Made by a program: the position numbers and the translations under genes. DNA of 64,000 bases from JAYEPK01 sp048569615 (GTDB lineage: Archaea > Thermoplasmatota > Penumbrarchaeia > Penumbrarchaeales > Penumbrarchaeaceae), in NCBI GenBank assembly GCA_048569615.1, contig JBLIRK010000010.1, positions 7,502 through 71,501 of the forward strand, written 5' to 3'. How positions within the stretch are numbered: the stretch's first letter is position 1; each line of letters opens with the position of its first letter. Under the pieces are notes generated by a model. That model did no database searches. It was not told the DNA's origin and saw only the letters and a list, made by a program, of their open reading frames with translations. Of the stretch, positions 9,944 through 20,052 are shown piece after piece.

Positions 9944-10567
9944 TCAGTCCCTGTTGGACATCACTAAAAGCACTGTTCCCTTGTGACAGATCATTCTTGT
10001 ACCTGGAACAAGCGCCTCGTTGTGTATCCCTCGGGTCGTACCCATGGGAAGGAGCTCATAATCCAGGTCCCACTTTGCCCCGGTTACGGAAATCCTGCAA
10101 CCTGAGCTTAAGGGAATAAGGGAGAAAAGCCTGTATTCCCCCGATATCTCCTTTGTCTGCCCTTCCTTTACCAAAACGCAGACCTCATCGTCTATCATGC
10201 ATTTGACTTCCGGGCCGTCGATAAAAAGAAGCGGAAGGAGAAGGGACGTTAAGAAGTGGTCCACCCTCCCGAGCCTTCCGCCGAGGACAAGCAGCTCCCC
10301 AGCCCCAAGCTCTTTAGCCTTCAATACGGCAAGCTCCCCGTCGGAGAGATCTTTGTCGACGGGATATTCGAGAACCTCCACGCCGTTTTTTCTTGCCTCA
10401 TCCAGAAGCTGTGGTCGGATGGAATCCATGTCTCCAATGATCAGGTCCACCTTGAGGCCAGAGCTCAAGGCGATCTCGTAGCCGGAATCGGCACAGATCA
10501 CGATGTCCGCATCATAATCTGGAAGAATGGTTGTGTTCGGAAGTACGACAAGAGCTTTTTTCGGCAT
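9944..10567 (-). CDS. Thiamine pyrophosphokinase
   Basis: A 207-residue protein that probably transfers pyrophosphate from ATP to thiamine, giving the cofactor thiamine diphosphate. Family motifs are in order: C-A-D-S-G near residue 25, G-D-M-D-S near 45, K-D-x-S-D-G-E-L-A near 72, the 'GGRLGRVDHFL' signature near 97, and a C-terminal 'TRGIHNEAL' segment of the thiamine-binding domain. The length is normal for the family. It is convergent with the helical-repeat gene, whose stop lies 14 bases away. The T-rich stretch that ends the upstream giant-protein gene is centred about 26 bases before this ATG and can also serve as its TATA box. The family call is firm. Confidence 0.9.
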   Translation of the reverse strand: MPKKALVVLPNTTILPDYDADIVICADSGYEIALSSGLKVDLIIGDMDSIRPQLLDEARKNGVEVLEYPVDKDLSDGELAVLKAKELGAGELLVLGGRLGRVDHFLTSLLLPLLFIDGPEVKCMIDDEVCVLVKEGQTKEISGEYRLFSLIPLSSGCRISVTGAKWDLDYELLPMGTTRGIHNEALVPGTRMICHKGTVLLVMSNRD

Positions 10568-10600
10568 CGATACCGCATGGGCTACTTGTAATAAAAATAT

Positions 10601-10627
10601 GGGAGGAGAAAGGCTCGCTCTCCTCCC
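10601..10627 (-). terminator. Hairpin plus T-run terminator of the giant surface-protein gene
   Basis: GGGAGGAGA and TCTCCTCCC form a perfect 9-bp stem with a 9-base loop, 14 bases beyond the TAG stop at 10642. On the minus strand it is followed by ATATTTTTATTA. This looks like an intrinsic-type terminator; the T-rich tract is also the likely TATA box of the thiamine pyrophosphokinase gene. Confidence 0.7.
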
Positions 10628-10641
10628 GGTCTCCTTACTTT

Positions 10642-13600
10642 CTACTTCTCTTCAGGGGTTTTGACAGTTTCGACATTCTTGTAGAGGTGGGGATATCTTC
10701 CTTCGGGAAGCTCCTCCTCCACCGGCTTCACCTTGCTCAAGATGTAGACAACACCCATCATGATGACCAGGACCAGCACAAGGATGATCACGGCTATGGT
10801 GATATAGAGGCCGGTGTTATCCTCCTTTTCCTCCGGCGCATCCTGAACGGTAGGATCCCTGTATCCGTCAAGATACTCATCCAGATTGGAGGTGCCGTCC
10901 CCATCAAGGTCTCCCTCCGCGGTGAATTCGTCCATCCACCTGGGGACGCCATCCCTGACTTCGTCTGTCCTGTTTATATTGAATGCATATCTGTACTCGT
11001 AATTATCCGGCATCCCGTCCCCGTCGGAATCACTGCTCTTGGGATTGGTATGCAACTCGTACTCCTTCAGATTGATCAGCTGGTCCGAGTCGTAGTCCCT
11101 TCTCGAATCATCCAGATTCGGGTCAAGGCCATACTTGATCTCCCACTGGTCGGGCATGCCATCGCCGTCTGTGTCGTAATCTGGTCCCTTTTCCCTGATG
11201 TTGACTATGAAATAGTCCGATGCGCTGTTGTTTGCCGAATCAAAGACCGTAAGGGTTATGTTGTACCTTCCCGGCGTTTCGAAGAAGTAGGACATTGTAC
11301 TCCCCTTCCTTGTCACCTCGATACCGGCTGCTGATATGGTCCATACCCATTCCCTTATCCCGACATTGTCGTAGGACAGGTCATCAGTGAAGGTCAGGAA
11401 TACACCCTCATATTCCTCCACGTCCGCCGGAGCGATCACTGTCGGGGGCAGGTTGTCCACAACCCTTATCGTATACATGCCCTGGGCAGAATTTCCCTCC
11501 TTGTCTGCGACGGTAAGGTAAAGTGTGATGTTCTTGAGTACGCCCTCCATCGGATACTGGAAAACCGGCCCCATCCCGGTTATGCGGGTGTTGTCCGGAA
11601 GGATGAGCAGCCATGTATAGGAAACGATACCTACGTTGTCCGTGGAGGCGCTGGCGTTGGCATCGAGCATCAGATGGTTCCCTATGACATCTGGAAGGTC
11701 AATCACAATGACCGGGTCATCCGCATCCTTGACGGTGATCTCCCAGCTGTCGGTCACCGTCGGGTTTACGCCGTCGGAAACCTTCAGCTCTAACATATAA
11801 ACTCCCACGATGTCAAACGTATAATTGATCGAAATACCCGAAAAGGATTCTCCGTTGATCTCCCAGGCATAGGAAGTGATCCCAACGTTGTCGGAGGATC
11901 CTGAGGCAGTGAAAGTCACTTGCTCATGCTGGTAAGTATCCGCCGGGCCTTGTATAACAGCTACGGGTTTTTCATCATCGGCCACTTCAACCTCAACCTC
12001 ATCGGTCATCAGCATGTTCATGGAGGTATCATAGATCGTGAAGTGATAGGTGAGCGTTCCCTTCCTTTCATTCGGGACATCAATTTCAAGATAGTAGGTC
12101 ATGTCCATGACCTCCATTGTGACTGTCATGGCCTCCATGCCGGGAAGCATGTAGGTGACGTTCACCCAACCCACGGCTATGTTGTCGGTTGCGTTGAACT
12201 TGAACATGAACGGATCCCCGGTTGTGGAGGAGGTGTCCGAAAGATCCAACACGGCTTCCGGCAGGTCATCATCCTGGACATCGGCTATGTAGTGTCCTGT
12301 CTGTACCATGTTCCCTTCCATGTCCACGGACATCAGCCAGAAGTGGAGATCGTCAAGGGAATCGGGTATCGTTATGGTGAAGGTGAAATCCGATCCCGAA
12401 GGCGTTCCCGTAACGAATTCGGGGGTTGTGGGTAGTTTGTCGCCAAAGTAGTACCACATCCTGGCGTAGTTCACCTCCACATCATCGGTGACCGTCGCCG
12501 TAACCGTGAACTGATTTCCGGTGTATGCCATGGTATTGAACACCACATCGGATATCACCGGCGGTGTTATGTCGAGTATCTCAACGGTCTTCTCCGGCGA
12601 GCTCCCCGGATTTCCGTTGACATCAACGGTGTTGAAGACATAATAGAGGGTTCCCGGCTCAGCGGGAAGTGTGTGTTCCAGGTAGTATATGTTCCCCGAA
12701 AGGATGGCCATCGGTGTCGTCGTATGCTGGGAATTGAACGAATACCAATACTCGACCGAGACCGAGGCTACCGCGATGTTGTCCGAGGCCATCACCTTGA
12801 ACACGAAGTCCTTGCCGGCCTCGGCAGCCGTATCGCTCATGTCGCTGTAGAGCCATGGATTGTCGTTGTCGGTAATGGTGACGGACTTGTTCGGACCGGT
12901 GAGAGAATTCATAGATGTGTCAATAACCGTGAAATTGTACACCATGGGTACGGTGGTATCCTCAAGAATCTCCACCACATACCATCCCGACGGGCCCTCG
13001 GTCATGGCAACCATATCGTAGGAATTGCCTCCGACGTAGGCATAGTTCACATAGACCTGGGCGACGGCTATGTTATCGTCGGCCGTCATGGTGAAGTTGA
13101 AGGGATCACCGGTAGTCCCGCCCGTAGGTGTCGAATCGCCTGTTATTGATGGGTCGTCGTTATCAATAACTGGTCTGACGTATCCCGTCCTGGTTAGCAA
13201 ATTGCCAGACCTGTCCGTCACCGTGATGTTGTAATTGATGTTCTGAAGAGTGTCCGATACCGTGGTGGTTCCCTCCCAGTATCCGTTCCCGCCGCTGTTG
13301 TATGTCATCGTAGGGCTGAAGGAGTTCGACCAATCATTCCCGTAAGCTGCTTTGAGAGTGACACTCAAGACGTTCGCTCCGTCTATATTGTCATCGACCT
13401 CTATGCTGAAGGTGAAGCTGTCTCCCGTTGTCGCAGGGGAGGGCGTATGATCGGTCTCAATGGTGGGATTGTCGTTGTCCGTTACGGTGATCGTTCTCGG
13501 GGAAGTCGTGATCGAGTTACCCGATGTGTCCCGTATTGTGAGAGTGTAGGACATGGACCCACCCAGTGGTGTGATGGCATGGTCTAGGGTAATTGTCCTG

Positions 13601-16515
13601 GTGTATGTCCCTCCGGAATATGCCAGGGGTTGGTCGGTCCCGCTCAGGCTACCGTGGCTCCATGTTACCCTCACACTGTTAACCTGAATATTATCCGAGG
13701 CCTGTACGCTGAAAGTATAACTATCGCCGGTAGTCCCGGACCCGGGGCTGTTATCGGCCGTAAGGGTCGGATTGTCGTTATCGGAAACCGACGAGGTCCA
13801 GGTTGCGGAGGTCCCCGCATTGCCCGAGTTATCACTTGCAGTGATATAATAGCTCAGCGAGGTCGCACTCGAAGGAGTGGACAATGTGAAGGTAAATCTA
13901 TTGGTCGACTGCGTAAAGGAGCTTGTGGTCAAGTAGCCCGAGCCGAAATTGTAACGAAGCACTATCGTGCCCGTGTTCAGGGCTATGTTATCGGTGATAT
14001 CAACGGAAACGGACAGGGAATCACCCGTGGTCGGGGGGCTTGGATTTAAGGATGGGTTCGCGAACCTCGGAGCATCGTTATCGGTAACGGTAACGGTCTT
14101 CTGAGATCCCGTCACAGAGTTCGCGGATGTGTCCCTGACGGTTATCGTGTAGAGCATGTTGGCAGTGCTGTCGGCAAGGGTAATCGTAAGTCTGTAAACA
14201 CCACCTGATAACGCCAAAGGAACGTTCGTGCCGGAAACCGTGCTGTGGGAATATGTTACCGTCACCGTCTGAACAGCAATGTTATCACTCGCGGTTATGC
14301 TGAACGTGTAGCTATCCGCTGTCGTTCCCGCGGTTGGGCTGTTGTCGGTGAACGTCGGATTGTCGTTGTCGGAAATCGTTACGGTCTTCTGGGATCCGGA
14401 AACCGAATTCCCAGCCGCATCGCTCACGGTAACGGTATAAGTCATTGAACTCAAGGAATGTGCAAGGGTGACCGTCAGGCTCCAAGTCCCGTCACCATCA
14501 TTGCTCATCGCCACATTCGTCCCACCGAGCGATGAGTGGGCCCAGGTCACCCTCACGCTCGATACGCCGATATTGTCGGAGGCCGAGATGTCCCAGGTAT
14601 ATGAGTCGCCGGTGGTCCCCGTCGTCGGGCTGTTGTCAGCCGTCAGGGAAGGATTGTCATTGTCGACAACCGTCCTGGTCTGCTGGGATCCGGTGACCAC
14701 ATTGCTCGACGTATCGCTCAGTGTAATCGTGTAGGTCAGGGAAGCGGTGCTGTCAGCCAGTGTGATGGTAAGGCTGTATGTTCCGTCCCCGTCATTGACG
14801 AGGTTCACATTGGTCCCGCTCACGGTATCGTGGGTGTAGGAAACCCTGACATACTGTATGCCGATATTATCGCTTGCGGATATATCGAAGGTATAGGAAT
14901 CTGCGGTGGTTCCGGTCGACGGGCTGTTATCCGTGAATGTGGGATTGTCATTGTCGGTGACCGTCACCGTCTGCTGCGAGCCCGATACCGAGTTTCCGCC
15001 CGCATCGCTCACGGTAACTGTATACGTCATGGAGCTCAGGGAGTTGTCAAGGGTGATCGTTAGACTCCAGGTCCCATCGCCGTCATCGGTCATAGCAGTG
15101 TTCGTACCTCCGAGTGATCCGTGGCTCCACGTCACGGTCACAGAATCCACATCCACGTTATCAGAGGCCGTTATGTCGAATGTATATCCGTCACCAGTGG
15201 TACCAGTTGATGGGCTGTTGTCCGCATCCAGGCTGGGATCGTCGTTGTCCGAGACCGTCACGGTCTGATCGGACCCCGTCATGCTGTTGGCAGCCGTATC
15301 GGTGATCGTGATGGCATACGTCATATCCTCCGTGGAATCATCAAGGGTGATGCTGGCACTCCATGTTCCATCCCCATCGTTGCTGAGCGCTGTTGTGGCG
15401 CCGAGCGTATCATGGGTCCACTGGGCCGTGACCGTTGACACGCCTATGTTGTCGAAGGGAGTTATGTCGAAGGTGTAGGAGTCGCCGGTGGTCCCCGTCG
15501 AAGGACTGTTGTCGGCAGAGATCCACGGCGGGTCGTTGTCATTCACCGTTACGAGGGTCACTCCGGTGGTCACCTTGTTCCCCGATGTATCGATCACGTT
15601 CACGGCATAGACCAGGTTGGCGGTGCTGTGATCAAGGGTGATGGTGTAGCTGTAGGTCCCATCGCCGTCGTTGGTCATTGATACGTTCGTTCCGGTTACC
15701 GTATTATGGGAGTAGGTCAGGTTCACATACTGCAGTGCTATGTTGTCGGAGGCGGCCACATCGAAGAAGAAGCTGTCCCCGGTCGTTCCGACCGAGGCGC
15801 TGCTGTCGGTCAACGAGGGATTGTCGTTGTCCGTAACTGCCACGGTCTGCTGGGTCTGGGTCACGGAGTTTCCCGCACTGTCGGAAACGGTGACCGCATA
15901 GGTTAGGCTCGAAAGGGAATCATCGAGGGTGATCGAGTAGCTGTAGGTACCGTCCAGATCATCGGTCATCAGGACATTGGTTCCGCTCACCGTTCCGTGA
16001 GAATAGGTTATTGTGGCGCTGTTGACTCCGATGTTGTCGGAGGCCGAGATGTCCCATGTATATGTGTCTCCGGTTGTCCCGGCTGTCGGGCTGTTATCGG
16101 CCGTTATTGTGGGATCATCGTTGTCGGTAACAGCAACGGATACATTGGTCACGGCCGAGGGATACTGAGTATACTGGCTTGCGTTATCATAGGAATGGAA
16201 CCTGTAATAGAGCGTGTCCGTCGATCCCGAGGGTATGGTTATCTGCAGTGTCCAGTTCAGCCCAGTGAGGGACATGGACGTATTGGTCGAAGAACCGCTG
16301 CCGTACCAGTATTCGCAGGATACCCCAACAACGTTGTAATCATCCGTCACGTTGATCTCGAAATCGAAGGCATCCCCTGTGGTCGCTGTAGAATCCGAAA
16401 GATCGCTCCCGAAAACAGGTGCGCTATCGGCAGCTGAGGCGAAGTCCATCAGAAACGGGACGGCCATCAATACCAATGTCAATGCTATGATTATAGAAAC
16501 AGTCCTCTTATGCAT
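10642..16515 (-). CDS. Giant Ig/PKD-repeat surface protein with calcium-binding repeats and membrane anchor
   Basis: A 1957-residue exported protein. Residues 1-28 are a signal peptide (SIIIALTLVLMAVPFLM core). About 15 Ig-like units of roughly 95 residues follow to about residue 1510. Each has the T-T-G-D-S-Y/F-x-F strand, an A-S-D-N-I-G/A-V turn and a junction D-N-D-N-P. Three PKD-like domains come next (about 1510-1775; 'ASGSSDNVGITSYAW', 'VGVYMLELKVSDG'). About 1779-1890 holds Asp-rich repeats (D-T-D-G-D-G-M-P-D, S-D-S-D-G-D-G-M-P-D, D-L-D-G-D-G-T-S-N) like thrombospondin type 3 or dockerin calcium loops. One membrane helix lies at about 1900-1924, then a 33-residue cytoplasmic tail. The protein is Ser/Thr/Asp-rich with few Lys, typical of archaeal surface proteins. 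The ribosome-binding site GGTGATC precedes the ATG by 2 bases. No enzymatic domain is seen; adhesion or surface-layer function is inferred. Confidence 0.92.
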   Translation of the reverse strand: MHKRTVSIIIALTLVLMAVPFLMDFASAADSAPVFGSDLSDSTATTGDAFDFEINVTDDYNVVGVSCEYWYGSGSSTNTSMSLTGLNWTLQITIPSGSTDTLYYRFHSYDNASQYTQYPSAVTNVSVAVTDNDDPTITADNSPTAGTTGDTYTWDISASDNIGVNSATITYSHGTVSGTNVLMTDDLDGTYSYSITLDDSLSSLTYAVTVSDSAGNSVTQTQQTVAVTDNDNPSLTDSSASVGTTGDSFFFDVAASDNIALQYVNLTYSHNTVTGTNVSMTNDGDGTYSYTITLDHSTANLVYAVNVIDTSGNKVTTGVTLVTVNDNDPPWISADNSPSTGTTGDSYTFDITPFDNIGVSTVTAQWTHDTLGATTALSNDGDGTWSASITLDDSTEDMTYAITITDTAANSMTGSDQTVTVSDNDDPSLDADNSPSTGTTGDGYTFDITASDNVDVDSVTVTWSHGSLGGTNTAMTDDGDGTWSLTITLDNSLSSMTYTVTVSDAGGNSVSGSQQTVTVTDNDNPTFTDNSPSTGTTADSYTFDISASDNIGIQYVRVSYTHDTVSGTNVNLVNDGDGTYSLTITLADSTASLTYTITLSDTSSNVVTGSQQTRTVVDNDNPSLTADNSPTTGTTGDSYTWDISASDNIGVSSVRVTWAHSSLGGTNVAMSNDGDGTWSLTVTLAHSLSSMTYTVTVSDAAGNSVSGSQKTVTISDNDNPTFTDNSPTAGTTADSYTFSITASDNIAVQTVTVTYSHSTVSGTNVPLALSGGVYRLTITLADSTANMLYTITVRDTSANSVTGSQKTVTVTDNDAPRFANPSLNPSPPTTGDSLSVSVDITDNIALNTGTIVLRYNFGSGYLTTSSFTQSTNRFTFTLSTPSSATSLSYYITASDNSGNAGTSATWTSSVSDNDNPTLTADNSPGSGTTGDSYTFSVQASDNIQVNSVRVTWSHGSLSGTDQPLAYSGGTYTRTITLDHAITPLGGSMSYTLTIRDTSGNSITTSPRTITVTDNDNPTIETDHTPSPATTGDSFTFSIEVDDNIDGANVLSVTLKAAYGNDWSNSFSPTMTYNSGGNGYWEGTTTVSDTLQNINYNITVTDRSGNLLTRTGYVRPVIDNDDPSITGDSTPTGGTTGDPFNFTMTADDNIAVAQVYVNYAYVGGNSYDMVAMTEGPSGWYVVEILEDTTVPMVYNFTVIDTSMNSLTGPNKSVTITDNDNPWLYSDMSDTAAEAGKDFVFKVMASDNIAVASVSVEYWYSFNSQHTTTPMAILSGNIYYLEHTLPAEPGTLYYVFNTVDVNGNPGSSPEKTVEILDITPPVISDVVFNTMAYTGNQFTVTATVTDDVEVNYARMWYYFGDKLPTTPEFVTGTPSGSDFTFTITIPDSLDDLHFWLMSVDMEGNMVQTGHYIADVQDDDLPEAVLDLSDTSSTTGDPFMFKFNATDNIAVGWVNVTYMLPGMEAMTVTMEVMDMTYYLEIDVPNERKGTLTYHFTIYDTSMNMLMTDEVEVEVADDEKPVAVIQGPADTYQHEQVTFTASGSSDNVGITSYAWEINGESFSGISINYTFDIVGVYMLELKVSDGVNPTVTDSWEITVKDADDPVIVIDLPDVIGNHLMLDANASASTDNVGIVSYTWLLILPDNTRITGMGPVFQYPMEGVLKNITLYLTVADKEGNSAQGMYTIRVVDNLPPTVIAPADVEEYEGVFLTFTDDLSYDNVGIREWVWTISAAGIEVTRKGSTMSYFFETPGRYNITLTVFDSANNSASDYFIVNIREKGPDYDTDGDGMPDQWEIKYGLDPNLDDSRRDYDSDQLINLKEYELHTNPKSSDSDGDGMPDNYEYRYAFNINRTDEVRDGVPRWMDEFTAEGDLDGDGTSNLDEYLDGYRDPTVQDAPEEKEDNTGLYITIAVIILVLVLVIMMGVVYILSKVKPVEEELPEGRYPHLYKNVETVKTPEEK

Positions 16516-16593
16516 TGGATCACCCTATCTCAAATAGATGGATTTACTCGATTAAACCCCTAGTAAGGAAACTTTCATTTCAACTACTTTGTG

Positions 16594-16606
16594 TTATTTA
16601 AAACTT
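16594..16606 (-). promoter_or_regulatory. TATA box of the giant surface-protein gene
   Basis: The minus strand reads AAGTTTTAAATAA, a strong archaeal TATA match, about 85 bases upstream of the ATG at 16515. This predicts a leader of about 60 bases that ends in a good ribosome-binding site. The rest of 16516-16775 is AT-rich and shows no gene. Confidence 0.5.
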
Positions 16607-16775
16607 TGTCGGTGTCTGGACTGTCTGGGTGATAAAATATAAATACGGTCTGCAGGAAGACAGGGGTCCAAAGAATTCTTTCGGCCAACTCTTCCAGAAT
16701 ATTATTTCCATAAGAATTTCAAGGAATTTTTACCCGGTAGTTTCGGTCGTATCTCTCATGGGATCAAGAGAGAGA

Positions 16776-19700
16776 TCATGGAAGTTTGGGGGGCCGAGGA
16801 GGGCTCGGGGGGGGTTTGACGCCGGGAGGAAGGTGGTGAACCGGGGGAGATCCATTGATGGGTTTGACGGTCCCGGGAGGAAGATGGAGCTCATGATGGG
16901 GGTGATCCCTGCCCTTGACCAGAAGGAAAACCATCCCCATCACTATTATGAGTATGATAAGACCCGCTCCTAACGCTAGCACAAGAAGCAGAGCACCGTT
17001 TGAATCTCCTCCGTTCTGACCTGGAGATCCCGAATGCACTTCCTTAACCACGACCGTGAAGGTCTCGTTCCTGATGTTCCCTGCGGAATCCCTCACGGAG
17101 ACGACCACATCGTAGGTTCCGGGTTCGTTGAAGGAATGCTCCAGTACCCCTTCCGCGACCCAATTGAGCCCTGTTCCGTAGATATCGAAGCTGTATGCCG
17201 CGATCCCGCTCTCGTCCGAGGAACCCGTGAGGTCGATCGTTATTTTGCCTCCTTGATCCAGTGTGCCATTGCCGAGCCCCTCCGTGGTGAGATATATCAA
17301 AGGCAGGGTGGAATCCTTCTTGGTCTGGATCGTCCTTGGCTCCATTGTATTCCCTGCGAGGTCCTCGGCCCAGAATTGGAAAGAATTAATCCCTTCCGGG
17401 ATCTCGACCGAACCTCTGTACAGGCTCTCGGGTTCCGTATTCCACCGGTAATATATCCTCACCTGCGATGACCGGTTGTCCTCCTCCACAAGCTTCAGCT
17501 CAACGGCTGCCCTGAAATCATTGAACCAGCCGTTTCCCGACGCATGGGAAAAGGAATGCTCTACGAACGGAGCCCTCTTGTCAACCTTCACAAGGTAGAA
17601 GAGTGATTCCGCGGTGTTGCCGGCCCTGTCCATCCCCCGAACCTCGATCTCGTTCTCCCCTTCCGGTATCTCGAAGGGATTCTCGTAATTGAGGGATTTC
17701 CCTCTGTTGATGGTGTAGTTGATCGTCATGTGGTCCTCGGATGAGGTTAAGGTCAGGATGGGGGGTATGTTGATCCATCTGGAGGAGTTCTCCGGGGTGT
17801 ATTCCAGACCGTCGAACATCCCGAATAGCTCCGGCTCCCCGGTATCGACCTTGAACTCCAGCCTTGTTTCGTTTCCAAGGTTCCCTGCTTGGTCCACACA
17901 AACGAACCTGAGCTTCTTCTCTCCATCGGGAACGGTTATCGGAGCCATGTAAGGTTGCAGGTCTGCATTGTCGAGTGCGTAGTACATCATTTTCGCGTCC
18001 TCGGAGGTCAATGAAACCTGGGGATTGGTAACATACCATCCGTCCACTCCGTCGGGCTCCTTCGGATATATCGAATAATACATATGCGGGGGCTGGGTAT
18101 CAACCATGAACCTTCTGGAGTGATACTGCTCGTAGTTCCCCGCCTGGTCCACGGCCCTCCAGTAGAGCACGTTTTCTCCTTCTGGTGCGAAGAAAGGCCC
18201 CGTATACGGTTCGAAATCGTCATTGTTCCAGTGATATTCCATGACCGAGTTCGGGTGGTCCGTGGTCAGCATTATGAGCGGGGCGGTGGTCAACCATTGG
18301 TCCTCTGGAAGATCGGGCTCCACGTTGATGGTGGACTGGGGAGCGATCGTATCCGACTTTATATCGAGATATCTCTTCTCCTCCATGTTGTCATGCCTGT
18401 CCATCGACCAGTATGAGATGTTGTGGATGCCGTCCGTAAGATAGAATGGAACTCCGTAAAGCTGAACCGGACCTCCGTCGATCTGATATCTGATCGTGGC
18501 ACCGGATTCGGACTGGAGAGCGATCTTCGGTGCTGTGATGTACCATCCGTCTATGCCGTCAGGCGTCCTCGGGGTCACCGTGATGGAGGTTTCCGGGGGT
18601 TCAAGGTCGAGGACATCGAGTTCGTAATCGAATGTGGTGTATCCTGTTCCGGAAACCACCATCTGGAAGGCATCGTATTTAGAACCCCATCCGGAGAAAT
18701 CGTAGGTTATCGATCTTCCTCCGTTGAATTCCAGGAATATGACATCTCTGTTGGTAGAAGTTTCGGGATATAATGCCACGATGGGATCGGCGTTGGAAAA
18801 TGTCATCTTCAATCTGAAATCATCCCATCCACCGGGAGGCGAGGTGAACCTGATGATCGTATTGGAGTATCCGTTGATCTCCTTGGACCCGGATATGGGA
18901 ATCCCAGAATGGGTCTTCCAGAGCTTCATGTTGATGGTGCCGTAGCCATAGCTCTTCTCGCCGAACTCGTACTGGCCTTCTCCAATTCCCCCATCGTTGA
19001 ACCGGGAGGCCACCATCCATTTCCCAAAGGAATCATCGAAGTCCTCGGAATAGCCGAGACTTGAGAGTGCCCTGTTGACCCCGTAGATCCCTCTCTGTGT
19101 CTGTCTTACCAGGGCTCGGGTCCAGTTCTTTCCACCGTACTGATAGGTCATGTACAGCTGGTAAAGGTAGCTGACGCCGTAATACGCCGTGGTCCCGTCC
19201 TGATAGAACGTGGTATCGCTTACGACCAGGCCGTAATACGGTCTGTACTCGAGATATGCATAAAGATGTCCGGCAGTCGCCGAGCTTATCCCGTACACGA
19301 GATAAGCCGCGTAATCGGCGCTCCCCTCGTCGATCCAAAGGTTCTCATAAGGATCATACTGCCTATGTACGTAATGCTCGAATTCGTGGGCCGTGATGAC
19401 ACCGGCCCAGGAGAGGTCGGCCCTGTCAACGTGGAAATCATCGCTCCCGGGAGAGTAATATCCCCCTGTCCCGCTGGGGCCGTCTATCTGGTGGACCTGG
19501 AATATGGCATTTGTTATTCTTTCCAGCGGATCGTAATAGTCCTTGACCCGGGGAAAAGAGAAATTGACGAAATCGGAGATTATCCTGTCAAGGAGCTGCT
19601 GCTCGTTGGAGCTGAGCTGACCTCCTCCGCCGGATGAGACGTCGACATATACCGTAAGTATGTCATCTTCGTAGTATTTATCCCATGTAGCCCTTGTGGA

Positions 19701-19988
19701 CTGGGAGCTGGAGAGCGAATTCAGGGAAGGATGGACCGGCGGATACACTGCATCCTCGGGGATCGGTTCCGGGGTCTGGATAGTCTCCGCTCCCGGGTAC
19801 GGGAGTTGGGGTCTATAACCCAAACTCTCCAGATCGCTGAAATCGAGGTCCCGGAAGGACTTGACGCCGGGATCAATGGGATGGCTCGAGGATCCCCCGC
19901 CGGCGGCAACGAACGGGATCGAAGATATGACTAGCAATGTTAGCAGCGCGAAGGCCGTGTTCCTCTTTGTTATATCGAGCCTGGTCAT
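16776..19988 (-). CDS. Membrane-anchored gluzincin-type zinc metalloprotease with Ig-like repeats
   Basis: 1070 residues from the ATG at 19988. That start has the ribosome-binding site GGAGGTG six bases upstream and is followed directly by a signal peptide (MTRLDITKRN, then AFALLTLLVISSIPFVA); a longer in-frame upstream extension lacks both. Residues about 75-330 form the protease domain: H201-E-F-E-H205 supplies two zinc ligands and the general base, and D-E221-G-S-A-D-Y sixteen residues later supplies the third ligand, the gluzincin pattern seen in M30-like peptidases. About 390-900 contains several repeated beta-sandwich units ('DTIAP', 'DGIHNISYWSMDRHDN', 'VDQAGN') like OmpL47-type domains, then a PKD-like unit. 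A membrane helix lies at about 1000-1025, and the 45-residue tail is His/Pro-rich ('PPPSPPRPPKLP'). It probably cleaves proteins outside the cell while tethered to the membrane. Confidence 0.88.
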   Translation of the reverse strand: MTRLDITKRNTAFALLTLLVISSIPFVAAGGGSSSHPIDPGVKSFRDLDFSDLESLGYRPQLPYPGAETIQTPEPIPEDAVYPPVHPSLNSLSSSQSTRATWDKYYEDDILTVYVDVSSGGGGQLSSNEQQLLDRIISDFVNFSFPRVKDYYDPLERITNAIFQVHQIDGPSGTGGYYSPGSDDFHVDRADLSWAGVITAHEFEHYVHRQYDPYENLWIDEGSADYAAYLVYGISSATAGHLYAYLEYRPYYGLVVSDTTFYQDGTTAYYGVSYLYQLYMTYQYGGKNWTRALVRQTQRGIYGVNRALSSLGYSEDFDDSFGKWMVASRFNDGGIGEGQYEFGEKSYGYGTINMKLWKTHSGIPISGSKEINGYSNTIIRFTSPPGGWDDFRLKMTFSNADPIVALYPETSTNRDVIFLEFNGGRSITYDFSGWGSKYDAFQMVVSGTGYTTFDYELDVLDLEPPETSITVTPRTPDGIDGWYITAPKIALQSESGATIRYQIDGGPVQLYGVPFYLTDGIHNISYWSMDRHDNMEEKRYLDIKSDTIAPQSTINVEPDLPEDQWLTTAPLIMLTTDHPNSVMEYHWNNDDFEPYTGPFFAPEGENVLYWRAVDQAGNYEQYHSRRFMVDTQPPHMYYSIYPKEPDGVDGWYVTNPQVSLTSEDAKMMYYALDNADLQPYMAPITVPDGEKKLRFVCVDQAGNLGNETRLEFKVDTGEPELFGMFDGLEYTPENSSRWINIPPILTLTSSEDHMTINYTINRGKSLNYENPFEIPEGENEIEVRGMDRAGNTAESLFYLVKVDKRAPFVEHSFSHASGNGWFNDFRAAVELKLVEEDNRSSQVRIYYRWNTEPESLYRGSVEIPEGINSFQFWAEDLAGNTMEPRTIQTKKDSTLPLIYLTTEGLGNGTLDQGGKITIDLTGSSDESGIAAYSFDIYGTGLNWVAEGVLEHSFNEPGTYDVVVSVRDSAGNIRNETFTVVVKEVHSGSPGQNGGDSNGALLLVLALGAGLIILIIVMGMVFLLVKGRDHPHHELHLPPGTVKPINGSPPVHHLPPGVKPPPSPPRPPKLP

Positions 19989-20037
19989 GGTAGCACCTCC
20001 CGGTCTTTTCCTACCTAGTAAAATCCCTTTGGTTGCA

Positions 20038-20052
20038 TGTATTAATAGTGTT
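20038..20052 (-). promoter_or_regulatory. TATA box of the metalloprotease gene
   Basis: The minus strand reads CACTATTAATACATG, with TATTAATA about 55 bases upstream of the ATG at 19988. This predicts a leader of about 25-30 bases that includes the GGAGGTG ribosome-binding site. Confidence 0.45.

Noticed and set aside
10642..16515. CRISPR-like or satellite repeat array
   Set aside because: The repeats are about 285 bases, in one open frame, and encode Ig-like units; no short identical repeats with unique spacers are seen.
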